This document shows positions 36,558 through 44,192 of a stretch of 64,000 nt of DNA, piece after piece. A model generated the notes under the pieces. It did no database searches and was not told the origin of the DNA. It was given only the letters and a program-made list of their open reading frames with translations. The stretch comes from Flavobacterium tagetis. Its GTDB lineage: Bacteria > Bacteroidota > Bacteroidia > Flavobacteriales > Flavobacteriaceae. Position numbers and translations under genes: made by a program. Positions within the stretch are counted from its first letter, which is position 1. Every line of letters begins with the position of its first letter. The stretch covers positions 372,001 to 436,000 of the forward strand of contig NZ_JAERSF010000003.1 in NCBI RefSeq assembly GCF_016735615.1, in the 5' to 3' direction.

Positions 36558-37244
36558 TTAAAGATTTATATCCAATCCAAATGTAGTGCGTAAAAGTTCA
36601 ATGCTTGGATTGATTTCTAAGAAGCGATTGTATCGATCTTGATCGTTAAGAGCTCTTACTGCTTTAATCTCTTCGTTTACAATTACTTCAATTGTAATGT
36701 CATGATTATGTAAGTGACCTTTTAAATATCCTAATAAACCGTTCATCTGACCCTCAAAATCCAATTTGGAACCTTCATTTGGCAGCTCATAATAAATTGT
36801 TGTGCCGTCCAGAGTAGGGTCACTAATCAATAGAATCGATTCCATAATCTTAAGACCTTTTTGGCCTAAACGTTCCGCATATTTGTTCCAATGAAGACGC
36901 ATATCGGTTTCGTTAAATTCTTCAGTTAGAAAAACAGTAGTAGGCTTAACGTACGATTTGCTGTTTGCTTCCATTTCTTTTTTCTTGCGAATACTGGCAA
37001 GAGAAAAAGCAGAGACTTTGGGAGCACCATTTGTTTCTGTTTTTGGAGCTTCTGGAGTTTGAACTTCTGGAGTTTCAGCAACTTGCTGCGGTTGAGAAAC
37101 GGCAGTTTTAGTTTCAGTTACAGCTTGAGAAGTTGGATTCTGAGTTGCAGTAGAGCTTTCGACTTTCTGCTTTGGACTTTGGACTTCTACAATAGAATAG
37201 CCTCCATTTTTAAAGTAAACAGGCGGAATTATGAATTGCTCAAC
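36558..37244 (-). CDS. dnaX: DnaX tau-specific C-terminal part (+1 frame)
   Basis: This 228-residue frame opens straight after the A10 run, in +1 relative to the main dnaX frame, and has no stop until 36558. It begins VEQFIIPPVYFKNGG, continues as a Pro/Gln/Thr-rich linker and SLASIRKKKEME, and ends in a folded domain (FNETDMRLHWNKYAERL; STOP after FGLDINL). That is the layout of tau domains IV-V, which bind helicase and the polymerase alpha subunit. It has no start of its own before codon ~91, so it is probably expressed as a fusion made by slippage. A sequencing error in the homopolymer is the alternative. Confidence 0.85.
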   Translation of the reverse strand, partial: VEQFIIPPVYFKNGGYSIVEVQSPKQKVESSTATQNPTSQAVTETKTAVSQPQQVAETPEVQTPEAPKTETNGAPKVSAFSLASIRKKKEMEANSKSYVKPTTVFLTEEFNETDMRLHWNKYAERLGQKGLKIMESILLISDPTLDGTTIYYELPNEGSKLDFEGQMNGLLGYLKGHLHNHDITIEVIVNEEIKAVRALNDQDRYNRFLEINPSIELLRTTFGLDINL

Positions 37245-38314
37245 TTTTTTTTTTCTCCATCAAAGTTGATAGAGGCCAATTGCATCAAGCATAATTCAAT
37301 TAAAAGGCGTTGATTCTGGCTTAATTTGTATTTTAAATCGCAGTCGTTTGCAATGTCAATTCCTTTAAGTAAAAACTCTTGAGAACATTTTTGAGATTGA
37401 ACGGCATACATTTGCTGCGCTTGTTCGCCAACTTCTAATAAAGTAATAGTAGAAGGTGTTTTGCTTACTAATAAATCTCTGAAATGAGAAGCCAAACCAG
37501 CAATAAAATGATGTCCGTCAAAACCTTTGGCTAAGATATCATTGTATGCCAATAAAAGCTTCGGAATTTCATTTTCCAGAAGTAAATCGGTAATCGAAAT
37601 GTAAGTCTCGTAATCTAAAACGTTTAGATTTTCTGTTACTGCCTGACGCGTTAAGTTGGTTCCGCAGTACGAAACTACACGGTCAAAAATAGACAGAGCA
37701 TCACGCATCGCACCATCAGCTTTTTGAGCAATAATGTGCAATGCATCGTCTTCAAAAACGATTCCTTGACTTTCAGCAACATCAGCCAAATGTTCTTTAG
37801 CATCTTTTACTGTAATTCTTTTGAAATCAAAAATTTGGCAACGAGATAAAATCGTTGGAAGAATTTTGTGTTTTTCTGTTGTTGCTAAAATGAAAATAGC
37901 ATGTTTTGGCGGTTCTTCTAACGTTTTAAGAAAAGCATTAAAAGCAGCCGAAGACAACATATGGACCTCGTCAATGATATATACTTTGTATTGTCCAGTT
38001 TGTGGCGGGATTCTAACCTGATCGATAAGGTTACGAATATCATCAACTGAGTTGTTTGAAGCAGCATCTAGCTCAAAAACGTTAAATGCGAAATCTTCGG
38101 TAGGATCGTCATATCCAGGCTGATTTATCTTTCTAGCCAAGATACGGGCGCAAGTAGTTTTACCAACTCCACGTGGTCCTGTAAATAAAAGAGCAGAAGC
38201 TAAGTGATTGGTTTCAATAGCATTCAACAAAGTGTTTGTAATGGCTTTTTGTCCCACAACATCCTTAAAGGTTTGCGGGCGATATTTTCTTGCCGATACT
38301 ACAAATTGTTCCAT
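37229..38314 (-). CDS. dnaX: DNA polymerase III gamma subunit (frame-0 product of dnaX)
   Basis: 361 residues: the clamp-loader ATPase. Walker A is GPRGVGKTT (46-54), the DEAH-like box IIDEVHML (113-120), and sensor 1/SRC motif TTEKHKILPTILSRCQIFDF. The four-cysteine zinc module that follows Walker A in E. coli DnaX is absent (KINQPGYDDPTEDFAFN instead). The frame-0 product ends LASINFDGEKKKLSNS just after the A10 run, so it contains domains I-III only, equivalent to gamma. Tau needs a net +1 change. This is the pattern of Thermus dnaX, where RNA polymerase slips on A9. Confidence 0.95.
   Translation of the reverse strand: MEQFVVSARKYRPQTFKDVVGQKAITNTLLNAIETNHLASALLFTGPRGVGKTTCARILARKINQPGYDDPTEDFAFNVFELDAASNNSVDDIRNLIDQVRIPPQTGQYKVYIIDEVHMLSSAAFNAFLKTLEEPPKHAIFILATTEKHKILPTILSRCQIFDFKRITVKDAKEHLADVAESQGIVFEDDALHIIAQKADGAMRDALSIFDRVVSYCGTNLTRQAVTENLNVLDYETYISITDLLLENEIPKLLLAYNDILAKGFDGHHFIAGLASHFRDLLVSKTPSTITLLEVGEQAQQMYAVQSQKCSQEFLLKGIDIANDCDLKYKLSQNQRLLIELCLMQLASINFDGEKKKLSNS
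37245..37254 (-). other. dnaX: A10 slippage site in dnaX
   Basis: Ten consecutive A on the coding (minus) strand, GGAG-A10-GTTGAG. Frame 0 reads GAA AAA AAA AAG TTG and stops 12 bases later. With 11 or 8 A's the frame becomes GTT GAG CAA and runs into tau. With 9 it meets TGA at once. Transcriptional slippage would give a mix of gamma and tau. Confidence 0.75.
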
Positions 38315-38494
38315 ATTCTCTTTTATTGGATAGCAAATATAGAGTATAATTTAATGATTTAAAAATTTAAAAATTGAAAGATTTTTAAGTGATTGAATTG
38401 TAGAAAGAAAAAAAAATTATCTGCAACGTTTAAAGAAAAAGTAATACTTTTAATGCAAAATATTTAACAGCCTATTTATTATTAATTAGAAAAT

Positions 38495-39295
38495 ATGAAC
38501 GCAAAACAAATCGTTAGATTAAGTAATATTATCGGAATCACTTCTATACTTTTATTAGTGTATTGGGTTTTTACATTTATTGTAATTGAGGTTTTCGGAT
38601 TAAAGGTTTTTAGGGAAAATATGACCGAAAGCTTTTATTTGAGCATTCTCGGAATTCTTGCTCTTATGGCTGGATCTCTTATAGTGAATCTCATGTTTAA
38701 TTTAACGAGAATTGCCGAAAGAAAAAATGAAGAAGCAGTAAATGTCAAATCCACCAGACGTAAAGTTTTGACTTTGCTTTTAATTTTTCCATTAATCCTG
38801 ATTATACTTTTTGGAGGCAATTATCTGACTTCTGCTAAAAAAGAAAAAATGCTGATTGATTCTGCAAAATCTATTATAGAATCAAACAAGTCAAATAGTG
38901 ATAAACTTCTAAATTATACTTTTTCTAAAGCATATATCAAGGAAACCACTGGTATTTTAAGAGTTTTGTCTGAAACAGATAAAAACTTCCCAAGTGTAAC
39001 CTTAATTGTAAAAGATTCCATTAAAGGTTCTTCTGTTTTTCTTGGTTTTAATGCATATTACAATGAAAGTTTGGATACAAATGATAGTGTACAGCCTAAG
39101 AAAGTAAATTATATTTATAAGACAACTAAAGAAGAAAGAGCTTATTTGAATGAGGTTTTTGATAAAAACAATGATGAATTGCGCTATAGTTCGAGAAAAG
39201 GAAATTATGAATTGTTTTATCCATATAAAAAGAATGGAAAAACGATCATTATCTACTTTTCTGAACAGCAGCGATATGGCAAAATAGGAAGCTGA
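38495..39295 (+). CDS. Hypothetical membrane protein
   Basis: 266 residues, family not recognised. Three hydrophobic helices in the first ~110 residues (LLLVYWVFTFIVIEVFGL; SILGILALMAGSLIVNLMF; VLTLLLIFPLILIILFGG) are followed by a soluble ~150-residue C-terminal domain with mixed strands and helices (KVNYIYKTTKEERAYLNEVF; NYELFYPYKKNGKTIIIYF). The tail is probably outside the cytoplasm or packed on the membrane. It precedes a NIPSNAP-family gene by 14 bases and may be co-transcribed. Confidence 0.75.
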   Translation: MNAKQIVRLSNIIGITSILLLVYWVFTFIVIEVFGLKVFRENMTESFYLSILGILALMAGSLIVNLMFNLTRIAERKNEEAVNVKSTRRKVLTLLLIFPLILIILFGGNYLTSAKKEKMLIDSAKSIIESNKSNSDKLLNYTFSKAYIKETTGILRVLSETDKNFPSVTLIVKDSIKGSSVFLGFNAYYNESLDTNDSVQPKKVNYIYKTTKEERAYLNEVFDKNNDELRYSSRKGNYELFYPYKKNGKTIIIYFSEQQRYGKIGS

Positions 39296-39309
39296 TAAAT
39301 TTATAAGTT

Positions 39310-39705
39310 ATGAAGAAGTATTTTCTACTGTTAGTTTTGCTTGCATCATTTGGCGGAAAAGCACAAAAAACGCGAACGAGTCCAATTTATCAGTTGCGAA
39401 TCTATGAGATTTTCGAAAGCAATAAAAAAGAATTTCACGAACGTTTTCGCGATCATGCCATGCGTATTATGAAGAAATACGATTTTAAGATTATTTCTAT
39501 TTACGAATCAAAATCAGATAAAAAAACCGAGTTTGTCTATTTTCTAGAATGGCCAAATGAAGCAACAATGAAAAAAGCTTGGGAAGATTTTAGAAAAGAT
39601 CAGGAATGGATTGATATCAAAAAACAATATACAGCAAAATATGGTGATGTTGTTGGGAATATAGAAGATCGGGTTTTGACGAAGCTTGATTATTCACCTA
39701 ATTAA
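39310..39705 (+). CDS. Exported NIPSNAP-family protein
   Basis: 131 residues. A signal peptide (LLVLLASFGGKAQ) precedes a ferredoxin-like NIPSNAP domain: PIYQLRIYEIFESNKKEFHERF, then FVYFLEWPNEATMKKAWEDF and DQEWIDIKKQY. NIPSNAP domains are alpha/beta dimeric barrels whose bacterial roles are mostly unknown. It follows the membrane protein gene closely and is followed by a strong terminator. Confidence 0.85.
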   Translation: MKKYFLLLVLLASFGGKAQKTRTSPIYQLRIYEIFESNKKEFHERFRDHAMRIMKKYDFKIISIYESKSDKKTEFVYFLEWPNEATMKKAWEDFRKDQEWIDIKKQYTAKYGDVVGNIEDRVLTKLDYSPN

Positions 39706-39729
39706 AGTTTTTGTCGATAGAATTTATTG

Positions 39730-39761
39730 AAACCTTAAATTGAAAAATTTGAGGTTTTTTT
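39730..39761 (+). terminator. Terminator after the NIPSNAP gene
   Basis: A 12-bp stem, AAACCTTAAATT with AATTTGAGGTTT (one G-T wobble), loop GAAA, then a T-run. It is 25 bases past the stop. Confidence 0.88.
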
Positions 39762-39890
39762 ATGTGCTTCTATTAAGAAAAGAACAAAATTCAATTACTG
39801 AAAAACTTATAAAACTCATCCTAATATCATATAACCTTTTGATATTTAATCTGTTTAATTTTAAATGGTTAACTATTAAAAGAAAATATT

Positions 39891-40367
39891 ATGAAAATGA
39901 GAACCATTTTATTAGGAATGAGCCTTAGTATTGCTTTAGTGTCATGCAAACCAAGCGATGCTGATGTTGAAAAAGCAATCAATGAAAAATTAAATGATCC
40001 AGATATCCAAGTTACAGTGCATGAAGGTGTGGCCACAATTACAGGTGTTTGTGATGACGAAATTTTCAAAAAAAACATTGAAAAAAGTGTAAGGGCTACC
40101 AAAGGCGTTAAATCTGTGGTTAATACTTGCGAATTGGCCAGAGCCAATCAAGAGCCAGCTGCCACTACTGTTGTTATTAATTCAGATGCCGATTTGGATA
40201 AATCGGTTAGTAAAGTTGTAGATGCTTACGATGGCGTTAGTGCTACAGTTGTTGGCGGTGTTGTGACACTTTCTGGAGAAATTAAAAAAGACAAACTCCA
40301 ATCTCGTATACAGCGCATTCAGGAACTGAAACCTAAAAAAGTAGATAACAAATTAGTTGTAAAATAA
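39891..40367 (+). CDS. BON-domain lipoprotein 1
   Basis: 158 residues. The lipoprotein signal ends SIALVSC, with lipid-modified Cys at residue 19. Two BON-like units (about 24-85 and 95-158) read DVEKAINEKLNDPDIQVTVHEGVATITGVCDDE and LDKSVSKVVDAYDGVSATVVGGVVTLSGEI. BON domains bind phospholipid surfaces and are linked to envelope stability and osmotic stress. A paralog follows (40568-41047), and both end with ELKPKKV-D/N-NKL. Confidence 0.86.
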   Translation: MKMRTILLGMSLSIALVSCKPSDADVEKAINEKLNDPDIQVTVHEGVATITGVCDDEIFKKNIEKSVRATKGVKSVVNTCELARANQEPAATTVVINSDADLDKSVSKVVDAYDGVSATVVGGVVTLSGEIKKDKLQSRIQRIQELKPKKVDNKLVVK

Positions 40368-40567
40368 GTTAAAAAAAGAATTGCAAGGTAAGTTGAGGAA
40401 ATATAATTGATTTACTAAGTTAATCAATCGTGCTTAAGTGTTGATAATAAGGATTAAAGGTATTCTTTAAGTAGTTTTTTATCTATTAACTTGATTTTAT
40501 TTGTAAGATTTTACACAATATATTAGAGTTGTTTTCGTTTTGAGATTATATTAATTTAAAAAATCTT

Positions 40568-41047
40568 ATGAAAACTAAATCTATTTTATTAGCAATTTGT
40601 ATTGCATTTTCGGTGGTAGCCTGTAAACCTAATGATGAAAAAATTCAAAAAGAAATCACAGCAAAAATGGCTAATATGCCAGGAATGCAAGTTTCTGTTG
40701 TAAAAGGAGTCGCAACAATTTCAGGAGTTTGCAAAGATGAATCTTGTAAAGAAAGTTGTGAGAATATTGTTAAAGGTGTGAAAGGCGTAAAGTCTGTAGT
40801 TAATAACTGCATAATTGATGCTCCTAAATCTGTTGAAGAAGTTGAGGCGGTAAAAATTAATCCAGATGCAGTTTTAAATACAGCTGTTGGTGAAGTGGTA
40901 AAAATGTACGGTGGTGTGAGTGCATCAGTTTCTGATGGAATTGTTACTTTGACAGGAAGTATTAAAAAAAGTCAGTTGCCAACTTTGATTAAAAGTGTTC
41001 AAGAATTAAAACCTAAAAAGGTTAATAACAAATTAATTATAAAATAA
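40568..41047 (+). CDS. BON-domain lipoprotein 2 (tandem paralog)
   Basis: 159 residues with Cys19 of the lipobox (AFSVVAC). It has the same two BON units as the upstream gene, with matching landmarks KGVATISGVCKDE and YGGVSASVSDGIVTLTGSI, so the pair arose by duplication. The first unit carries extra Cys residues (CKDESCKESC) not found in the paralog. A LysM-BON gene follows 7 bases after its stop, so this copy forms an operon with it. Confidence 0.86.
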   Translation: MKTKSILLAICIAFSVVACKPNDEKIQKEITAKMANMPGMQVSVVKGVATISGVCKDESCKESCENIVKGVKGVKSVVNNCIIDAPKSVEEVEAVKINPDAVLNTAVGEVVKMYGGVSASVSDGIVTLTGSIKKSQLPTLIKSVQELKPKKVNNKLIIK

Positions 41048-41054
41048 AGTTGTT

Positions 41055-41426
41055 ATGAGTTTACAAGATAAATATAAAGAATTGACAAATCTGGCTTCTC
41101 AGTTAGAAATAGCTAATTTACAGGTAAGAGAACAGGATAATGTTTTGTATATTGATGGAGAAGCAAATTCTGCGTCGGACAAAGAAAGGCTTTGGAATGT
41201 TTATGGAGAAATAGATCCCGATTACAGATCTGCAGATGTAGTAATGAATATTGAAGTTGCTGTAGGTGCTACAACGGGCTATACAGTTAAAAGTGGTGAT
41301 TCTCTTTCTAAAATCGGAAAAGCACACGGTGTTTCATGGCAGGCTATTTATGAAGCCAATAAAGATATTATTAAAAACCCAGATATCATTCAGCCAGGCT
41401 GGAAGTTGAAAATACCAACAGCATAA
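41055..41426 (+). CDS. BON-LysM protein resembling potassium-binding Kbp (YgaU)
   Basis: 123 residues without signal peptide. A BON-like domain is at ~8-68 (LEIANLQVREQDNVLYIDGEANSASDKERLW), and a LysM domain at ~74-121 (YTVKSGDSLSKIGKAHGVSW; NPDIIQPGWKLKIP). E. coli Kbp has the same BON plus LysM order and binds K+ in the cytoplasm; the length is also similar. It follows two BON lipoproteins, giving a cluster of related domains in two compartments. The K+-binding role is inferred only from architecture. Confidence 0.83.
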   Translation: MSLQDKYKELTNLASQLEIANLQVREQDNVLYIDGEANSASDKERLWNVYGEIDPDYRSADVVMNIEVAVGATTGYTVKSGDSLSKIGKAHGVSWQAIYEANKDIIKNPDIIQPGWKLKIPTA

Positions 41427-41446
41427 TTTATTTATGCTGTGTCATG

Positions 41447-41475
41447 AAAGTCCATCTTAATGATGGGCTTTTTTA
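41447..41475 (+). terminator. Terminator of the BON-LysM operon
   Basis: A 10-bp stem, AAAGTCCATC with GATGGGCTTT (one G-T wobble), loop TTAAT, then T's; 20 bases after the stop. Confidence 0.85.
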
Positions 41476-41515
41476 TTATGATTCAATTGTAAAGAGCGTA
41501 AGATTTTGTTTGTTT

Positions 41516-41563
41516 TATGTCATTCCTAGTTAAGAAAGAATTTCGATTTCTAGGAATGACATA
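41516..41563. repeat. 14-bp inverted repeat TATGTCATTCCTAG
   Basis: TATGTCATTCCTAG (41516-41529) and CTAGGAATGACATA (41550-41563) are perfect complements with a 20-base centre. The TGTCATT outer end is shared with the repeat family at 8527 and 10488. Confidence 0.75.
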
Positions 41564-41624
41564 GATTATTGAATCATTTTTTGTTCTCATTTGCTTTTAC
41601 TTGATTTATAAAAGATTCTTTCTT

Positions 41625-41717
41625 TTGAAACCGATTGCTCTAGCCCTGATGGTAGCGGCATCCTTTTGTGGCAGGGTTCGCCACAAAGATACAGCGGACA
41701 GCAGGTTCCCGGCTCCT
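41625..41717 (+). ncRNA. Conserved structured element, copy 1
   Basis: The sequence starts TTGAAACC, continues CTAGCCCTGATGG, AGCGGCATC, then an 8-bp hairpin (TTTGTGGC 41665-41672 with GCCACAAA 41680-41687), then AGCGGACAGCAGG and GGCTCCT. Copy 2 at 62674-62790 (minus) has the same flanks (32 of 36 bases on the 5' side) and a different but again base-paired hairpin. This suggests a structural RNA. The Rfam family Flavo-1 is one candidate to compare, but I cannot confirm it. Confidence 0.6.
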
Positions 41718-41722
41718 AAAAA

Positions 41723-42016
41723 CTATCTTCTCTTAATGCTTAAATCTAATAAAAACTGCGCTGTTTCCTGATCTGAATCAGCTGAGAAACCAGCGACATA
41801 AACTCCTTTTTTCCCCGTAGTCGACTTAATTCCGTATACAACTGCCTCATCCGCTGGGTCTGACTCACCCTCGTATCGATACACATGAACAATTTCAAAT
41901 TTCTCAGGATTCTTTTTAATCGCGTCTGCATTTCGATTAAAATCACATGTAAATCCTTTTTCATTCAATTGATCTAAAGCCTTTGAAACAGTTGCGTAAT
42001 GATACATTCTTTTCAT
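41723..42016 (-). CDS. Small conserved protein of unknown function
   Basis: 97 residues, soluble, no signal peptide. It begins MKRMYHYATVSKALDQLNEKGF, and the sequence EIVHVYRYEGESDPADEAVVYGI and KKGVYVAGFSADSD suggests an alpha/beta fold. Proteins of this type are common in Bacteroidota and are sometimes labelled phosphoribosylpyrophosphate synthetase; it is far too short and lacks the PRPP motif, so that name should not be used. Confidence 0.75.
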   Translation of the reverse strand: MKRMYHYATVSKALDQLNEKGFTCDFNRNADAIKKNPEKFEIVHVYRYEGESDPADEAVVYGIKSTTGKKGVYVAGFSADSDQETAQFLLDLSIKRR

Positions 42017-42131
42017 GATAAACTGAATTTAAATTATAGATTTTTAAAGATAACTATTTTAAAATTAAAAAGTTATGATAAAATTCATAAAATCTGAAAT
42101 TTAAAATCATTATTGTTAGTTCTTAAATCGC

Positions 42132-42139
42132 TACTTTTG
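42132..42139 (+). promoter_or_regulatory. Promoter -7 element of rnpB
   Basis: TACTTTTG, a perfect TAnnTTTG, ends 5 bases before the predicted 5' end of RNase P RNA at 42144. A TTG at 42113-42115 gives a 16-base spacer, a little short. Confidence 0.65.
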
Positions 42140-42143
42140 CAGC

Positions 42144-42480
42144 GCAGACCGCCTTATCGTCGTTCCGTCCCGATAGCTATCGGGATCGGGAGGGAGGAAA
42201 GTCCGGACACCACAGAGAAGCATAGCGGGTAACGCCCGTCGGTTTCGATGAAAATCGGGATTAGGACAAGTGCAGCAGAAAGTATGTACAGGTAATGCTG
42301 TAGTGAAACCAGGTAAACTCTATGCGGTGAAATACCAAGTATATCGGCATTTAAGGGCTTCTCGTTCGTTGCCGAAGGGTAGGTAGATTGAGTCCCGAAG
42401 TAATTCGGGATCTAGATAAATGATAAGGTATTGTCGCGTTGCAAAACAAGACAAGAACAGAATCCGGCTTATAGGTCTGC
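42144..42480 (+). ncRNA. rnpB: RNase P RNA (class A)
   Basis: About 337 nt. The ends pair as helix P1 (GCAGACC at 42144-42150 with GGTCTGC at 42474-42480). The universal core GAGGAAAGTCCGGACACCAC starts near 42194. The 3' core ACAGAATCCGGCTTATAGG lies just before P1. It is the catalytic RNA that removes 5' leaders from tRNA precursors. The P3 region contains the perfect palindrome TCCCGATAGCTATCGGGA (42168-42185). A T-run follows P1. Confidence 0.95.
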
Positions 42481-42488
42481 ATTTTTTA

Positions 42489-42496
42489 TATATTTG
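42489..42496 (+). promoter_or_regulatory. -7 element TATATTTG of the symporter gene
   Basis: A perfect TAnnTTTG directly after rnpB, 21 bases before the ATG at 42518. The -33 TTG is not evident. Confidence 0.5.
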
Positions 42497-42517
42497 TGAA
42501 CTATCTAACTTAATTTC

Positions 42518-43768
42518 ATGAATATTACCACTCCAAATTCTTCTTCAAAACCTCAAAAAAGTCTTTTTAGGACTGTTGTAACCAATCTTACTTTTTGGGT
42601 TTTAATTGCTATTATTACGGGCGTTTTACTCGGACATTTTTCTCCAGAAAATGGCGTGAAAATGGAATTTCTAGGCAAGAAATTTATTCAGCTTATTTCA
42701 CTTTTTATTGGTCCGATTATCTTCCTGACAATTGTTTTGGGAATTTCGGGAATGGGAAATCTAAAAAAAGTAGGACGAATAGGCGTAAAAGCTTTAACTT
42801 ATTTTGAAGTGGTTTCGACCGTTGCTCTAGCAATTGGCGTAGGAGTTGCCTATTTTTTTAAACCTGGAAAAATTGATAAATCGGGACTGACTTTTGGCGA
42901 TGCAAGCCAATATACAAATGGCGCAGCAAAGGATTTTTCTTGGTTGCAGTTCTTTTTATCCAATTTTACGTTGCAGGTTTTATTAGCGGCTATTATCTGC
43001 GGAATTGCCTTGAATTTTTACCAGAAAAGAGAACAGACTATTTTGGTTTTGGAACGATTTTCTAAAGTGGTTTTCTTCGGATTAAAATATGTAATGTATC
43101 TCGCTCCAATTGGTGCTTTTGGAGGAATGTCGTACACAATCGGGAAATTCGGTCTGGCAACTTTGATTCCGCTTGGTAAATTGATGCTTTGCGTTTATTT
43201 GACGATGGCATTGTTTGTCTTTTTGGTTTTGGGAAGTATATTGAGATATTATAAAATCAGCATTCTTTCGATTTTAAAATATATTAAAGAAGAACTTTTG
43301 CTAGTTCTGGGAACTTCATCTTCGGAAGCTGCTTTGCCAAGTATTATGGTAAAATTGGAGAGAATGGGATGCAGTAAATCGGTCGTAGGATTGGTGATTC
43401 CGACGGGTTATTCTTTTAATCTGGACGGAACTTCGATTTATCTTTCGATGTCGGTGCTTTTCATTGCACAATTATACGATGTTCATTTGAGTTTTTTCGA
43501 AATCCTAACCGTTATCGGAATTTTAATGATTACTTCAAAAGGCGCAGCAGGCGTAACAGGAAGCGGATTTATTGTTTTGGCTTCAACCTTAACGGCTTTG
43601 CATAAAATTCCAGTTGAAGGATTAGCATTTTTATTGGGCGTAGATAAATTTATGAGCGAAGCCAGAGCGATTACCAATTTAATAGGAAACACAGTTGCGA
43701 CGATTATAATTTCTAAAACAGAAAGAGATTTTGTAGAGTTGGATTTGAGCAATCCTGAGGGTAAATGA
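42518..43768 (+). CDS. Dicarboxylate/amino acid:cation symporter (DAACS family)
   Basis: 416 residues with about eight membrane helices and two re-entrant loops. The serine-rich loop LGTSSSEAALPSIMVKLERMG and the motif GYSFNLDGTSIYLSMSVLFIAQ are signatures of the GltP/DctA family, and ITSKGAAGVTGSGFIVLASTL is the second hairpin. These carriers take up glutamate, aspartate or C4-dicarboxylates with H+ or Na+. Substrate cannot be fixed from sequence alone. It is a single gene 38 bases after rnpB. Confidence 0.95.
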   Translation: MNITTPNSSSKPQKSLFRTVVTNLTFWVLIAIITGVLLGHFSPENGVKMEFLGKKFIQLISLFIGPIIFLTIVLGISGMGNLKKVGRIGVKALTYFEVVSTVALAIGVGVAYFFKPGKIDKSGLTFGDASQYTNGAAKDFSWLQFFLSNFTLQVLLAAIICGIALNFYQKREQTILVLERFSKVVFFGLKYVMYLAPIGAFGGMSYTIGKFGLATLIPLGKLMLCVYLTMALFVFLVLGSILRYYKISILSILKYIKEELLLVLGTSSSEAALPSIMVKLERMGCSKSVVGLVIPTGYSFNLDGTSIYLSMSVLFIAQLYDVHLSFFEILTVIGILMITSKGAAGVTGSGFIVLASTLTALHKIPVEGLAFLLGVDKFMSEARAITNLIGNTVATIIISKTERDFVELDLSNPEGK

Positions 43769-43792
43769 AATTGATTATGTTTTAATTTTTCC

Positions 43793-43856
43793 CGCAGATT
43801 GAGCAAATTTAAGAGATTTTTTAAAATTACAATCTGTGAAATCTGCAAAATCTGCG
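43793..43856. repeat. Degenerate CGCAGATT...AATCTGCG palindrome
   Basis: CGCAGATT (43793-43800) and AATCTGCG (43849-43856) pair. Inside are further ATCTG and AATCTGC copies. It belongs to the same family as 35577-35700. Confidence 0.6.
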
Positions 43857-43900
43857 AGAGAAAAAACTTTGAGTCTTAGTGCCTTCGTAGCAATTCTTTT

Positions 43901-44095
43901 TTAGCTCTCGTCTTTTGTAGTTCGCACCAAGCTGATGCCTGATGTGAAAAATACGATTCCTAATATTCCGTAAATAATAAGCGATTTTATATCTCTGGTT
44001 TCTCCAGACGTGCCAGCAAAAATAACAGCTGTATAAATAAGTCCTATAATTCCGAGGATTGTAAGCAATCCGCCGAAAAATCTTTTTAGGTTCAT
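43901..44095 (-). CDS. Small two-helix membrane protein
   Basis: 64 residues: FFGGLLTILGIIGLIYTAVIFA, a short polar loop (GTSGETRDIKS), then LIIYGILGIVFFTSGISLV and a charged tail. It looks like a helical hairpin, both ends in the cytoplasm. Not assigned to a named family; such proteins occur in many Bacteroidota. It is encoded alone, downstream of the two-component genes in the same direction. Confidence 0.72.
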   Translation of the reverse strand: MNLKRFFGGLLTILGIIGLIYTAVIFAGTSGETRDIKSLIIYGILGIVFFTSGISLVRTTKDES

Positions 44096-44192
44096 GATTG
44101 TTAGATTTAAAAGTTCTCTAACAAAGTTAAATTCCGATAAGTTAATTGCTGTTATACAATTGCTTATAAGAAATTATATGATTTACAGGATG

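Larger units (their letters stand above)
41427..41722. other. Convergent non-coding region
   Basis: About 295 bases between two convergent genes. It holds a terminator (41447-41475), an inverted repeat (41516-41563) and structured element copy 1 (41625-41717). No coding sequence is credible. Confidence 0.7.

Noticed and set aside
36558..38314. dnaX as a frameshifted pseudogene
   Set aside because: Both the N-terminal ATPase and the tau tail are intact with no other stop or frameshift, and the break is exactly at A10, which fits programmed slippage better than decay.
39740..39928. A 62-codon plus-strand frame after the NIPSNAP gene
   Set aside because: It begins inside the terminator 39730-39761, overlaps the next gene's start and has no family features.
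41723..42016. Naming the 97-residue protein a phosphoribosylpyrophosphate synthetase
   Set aside because: It is too short and has no PRPP-binding motif; only the family's uninformative label would support it.
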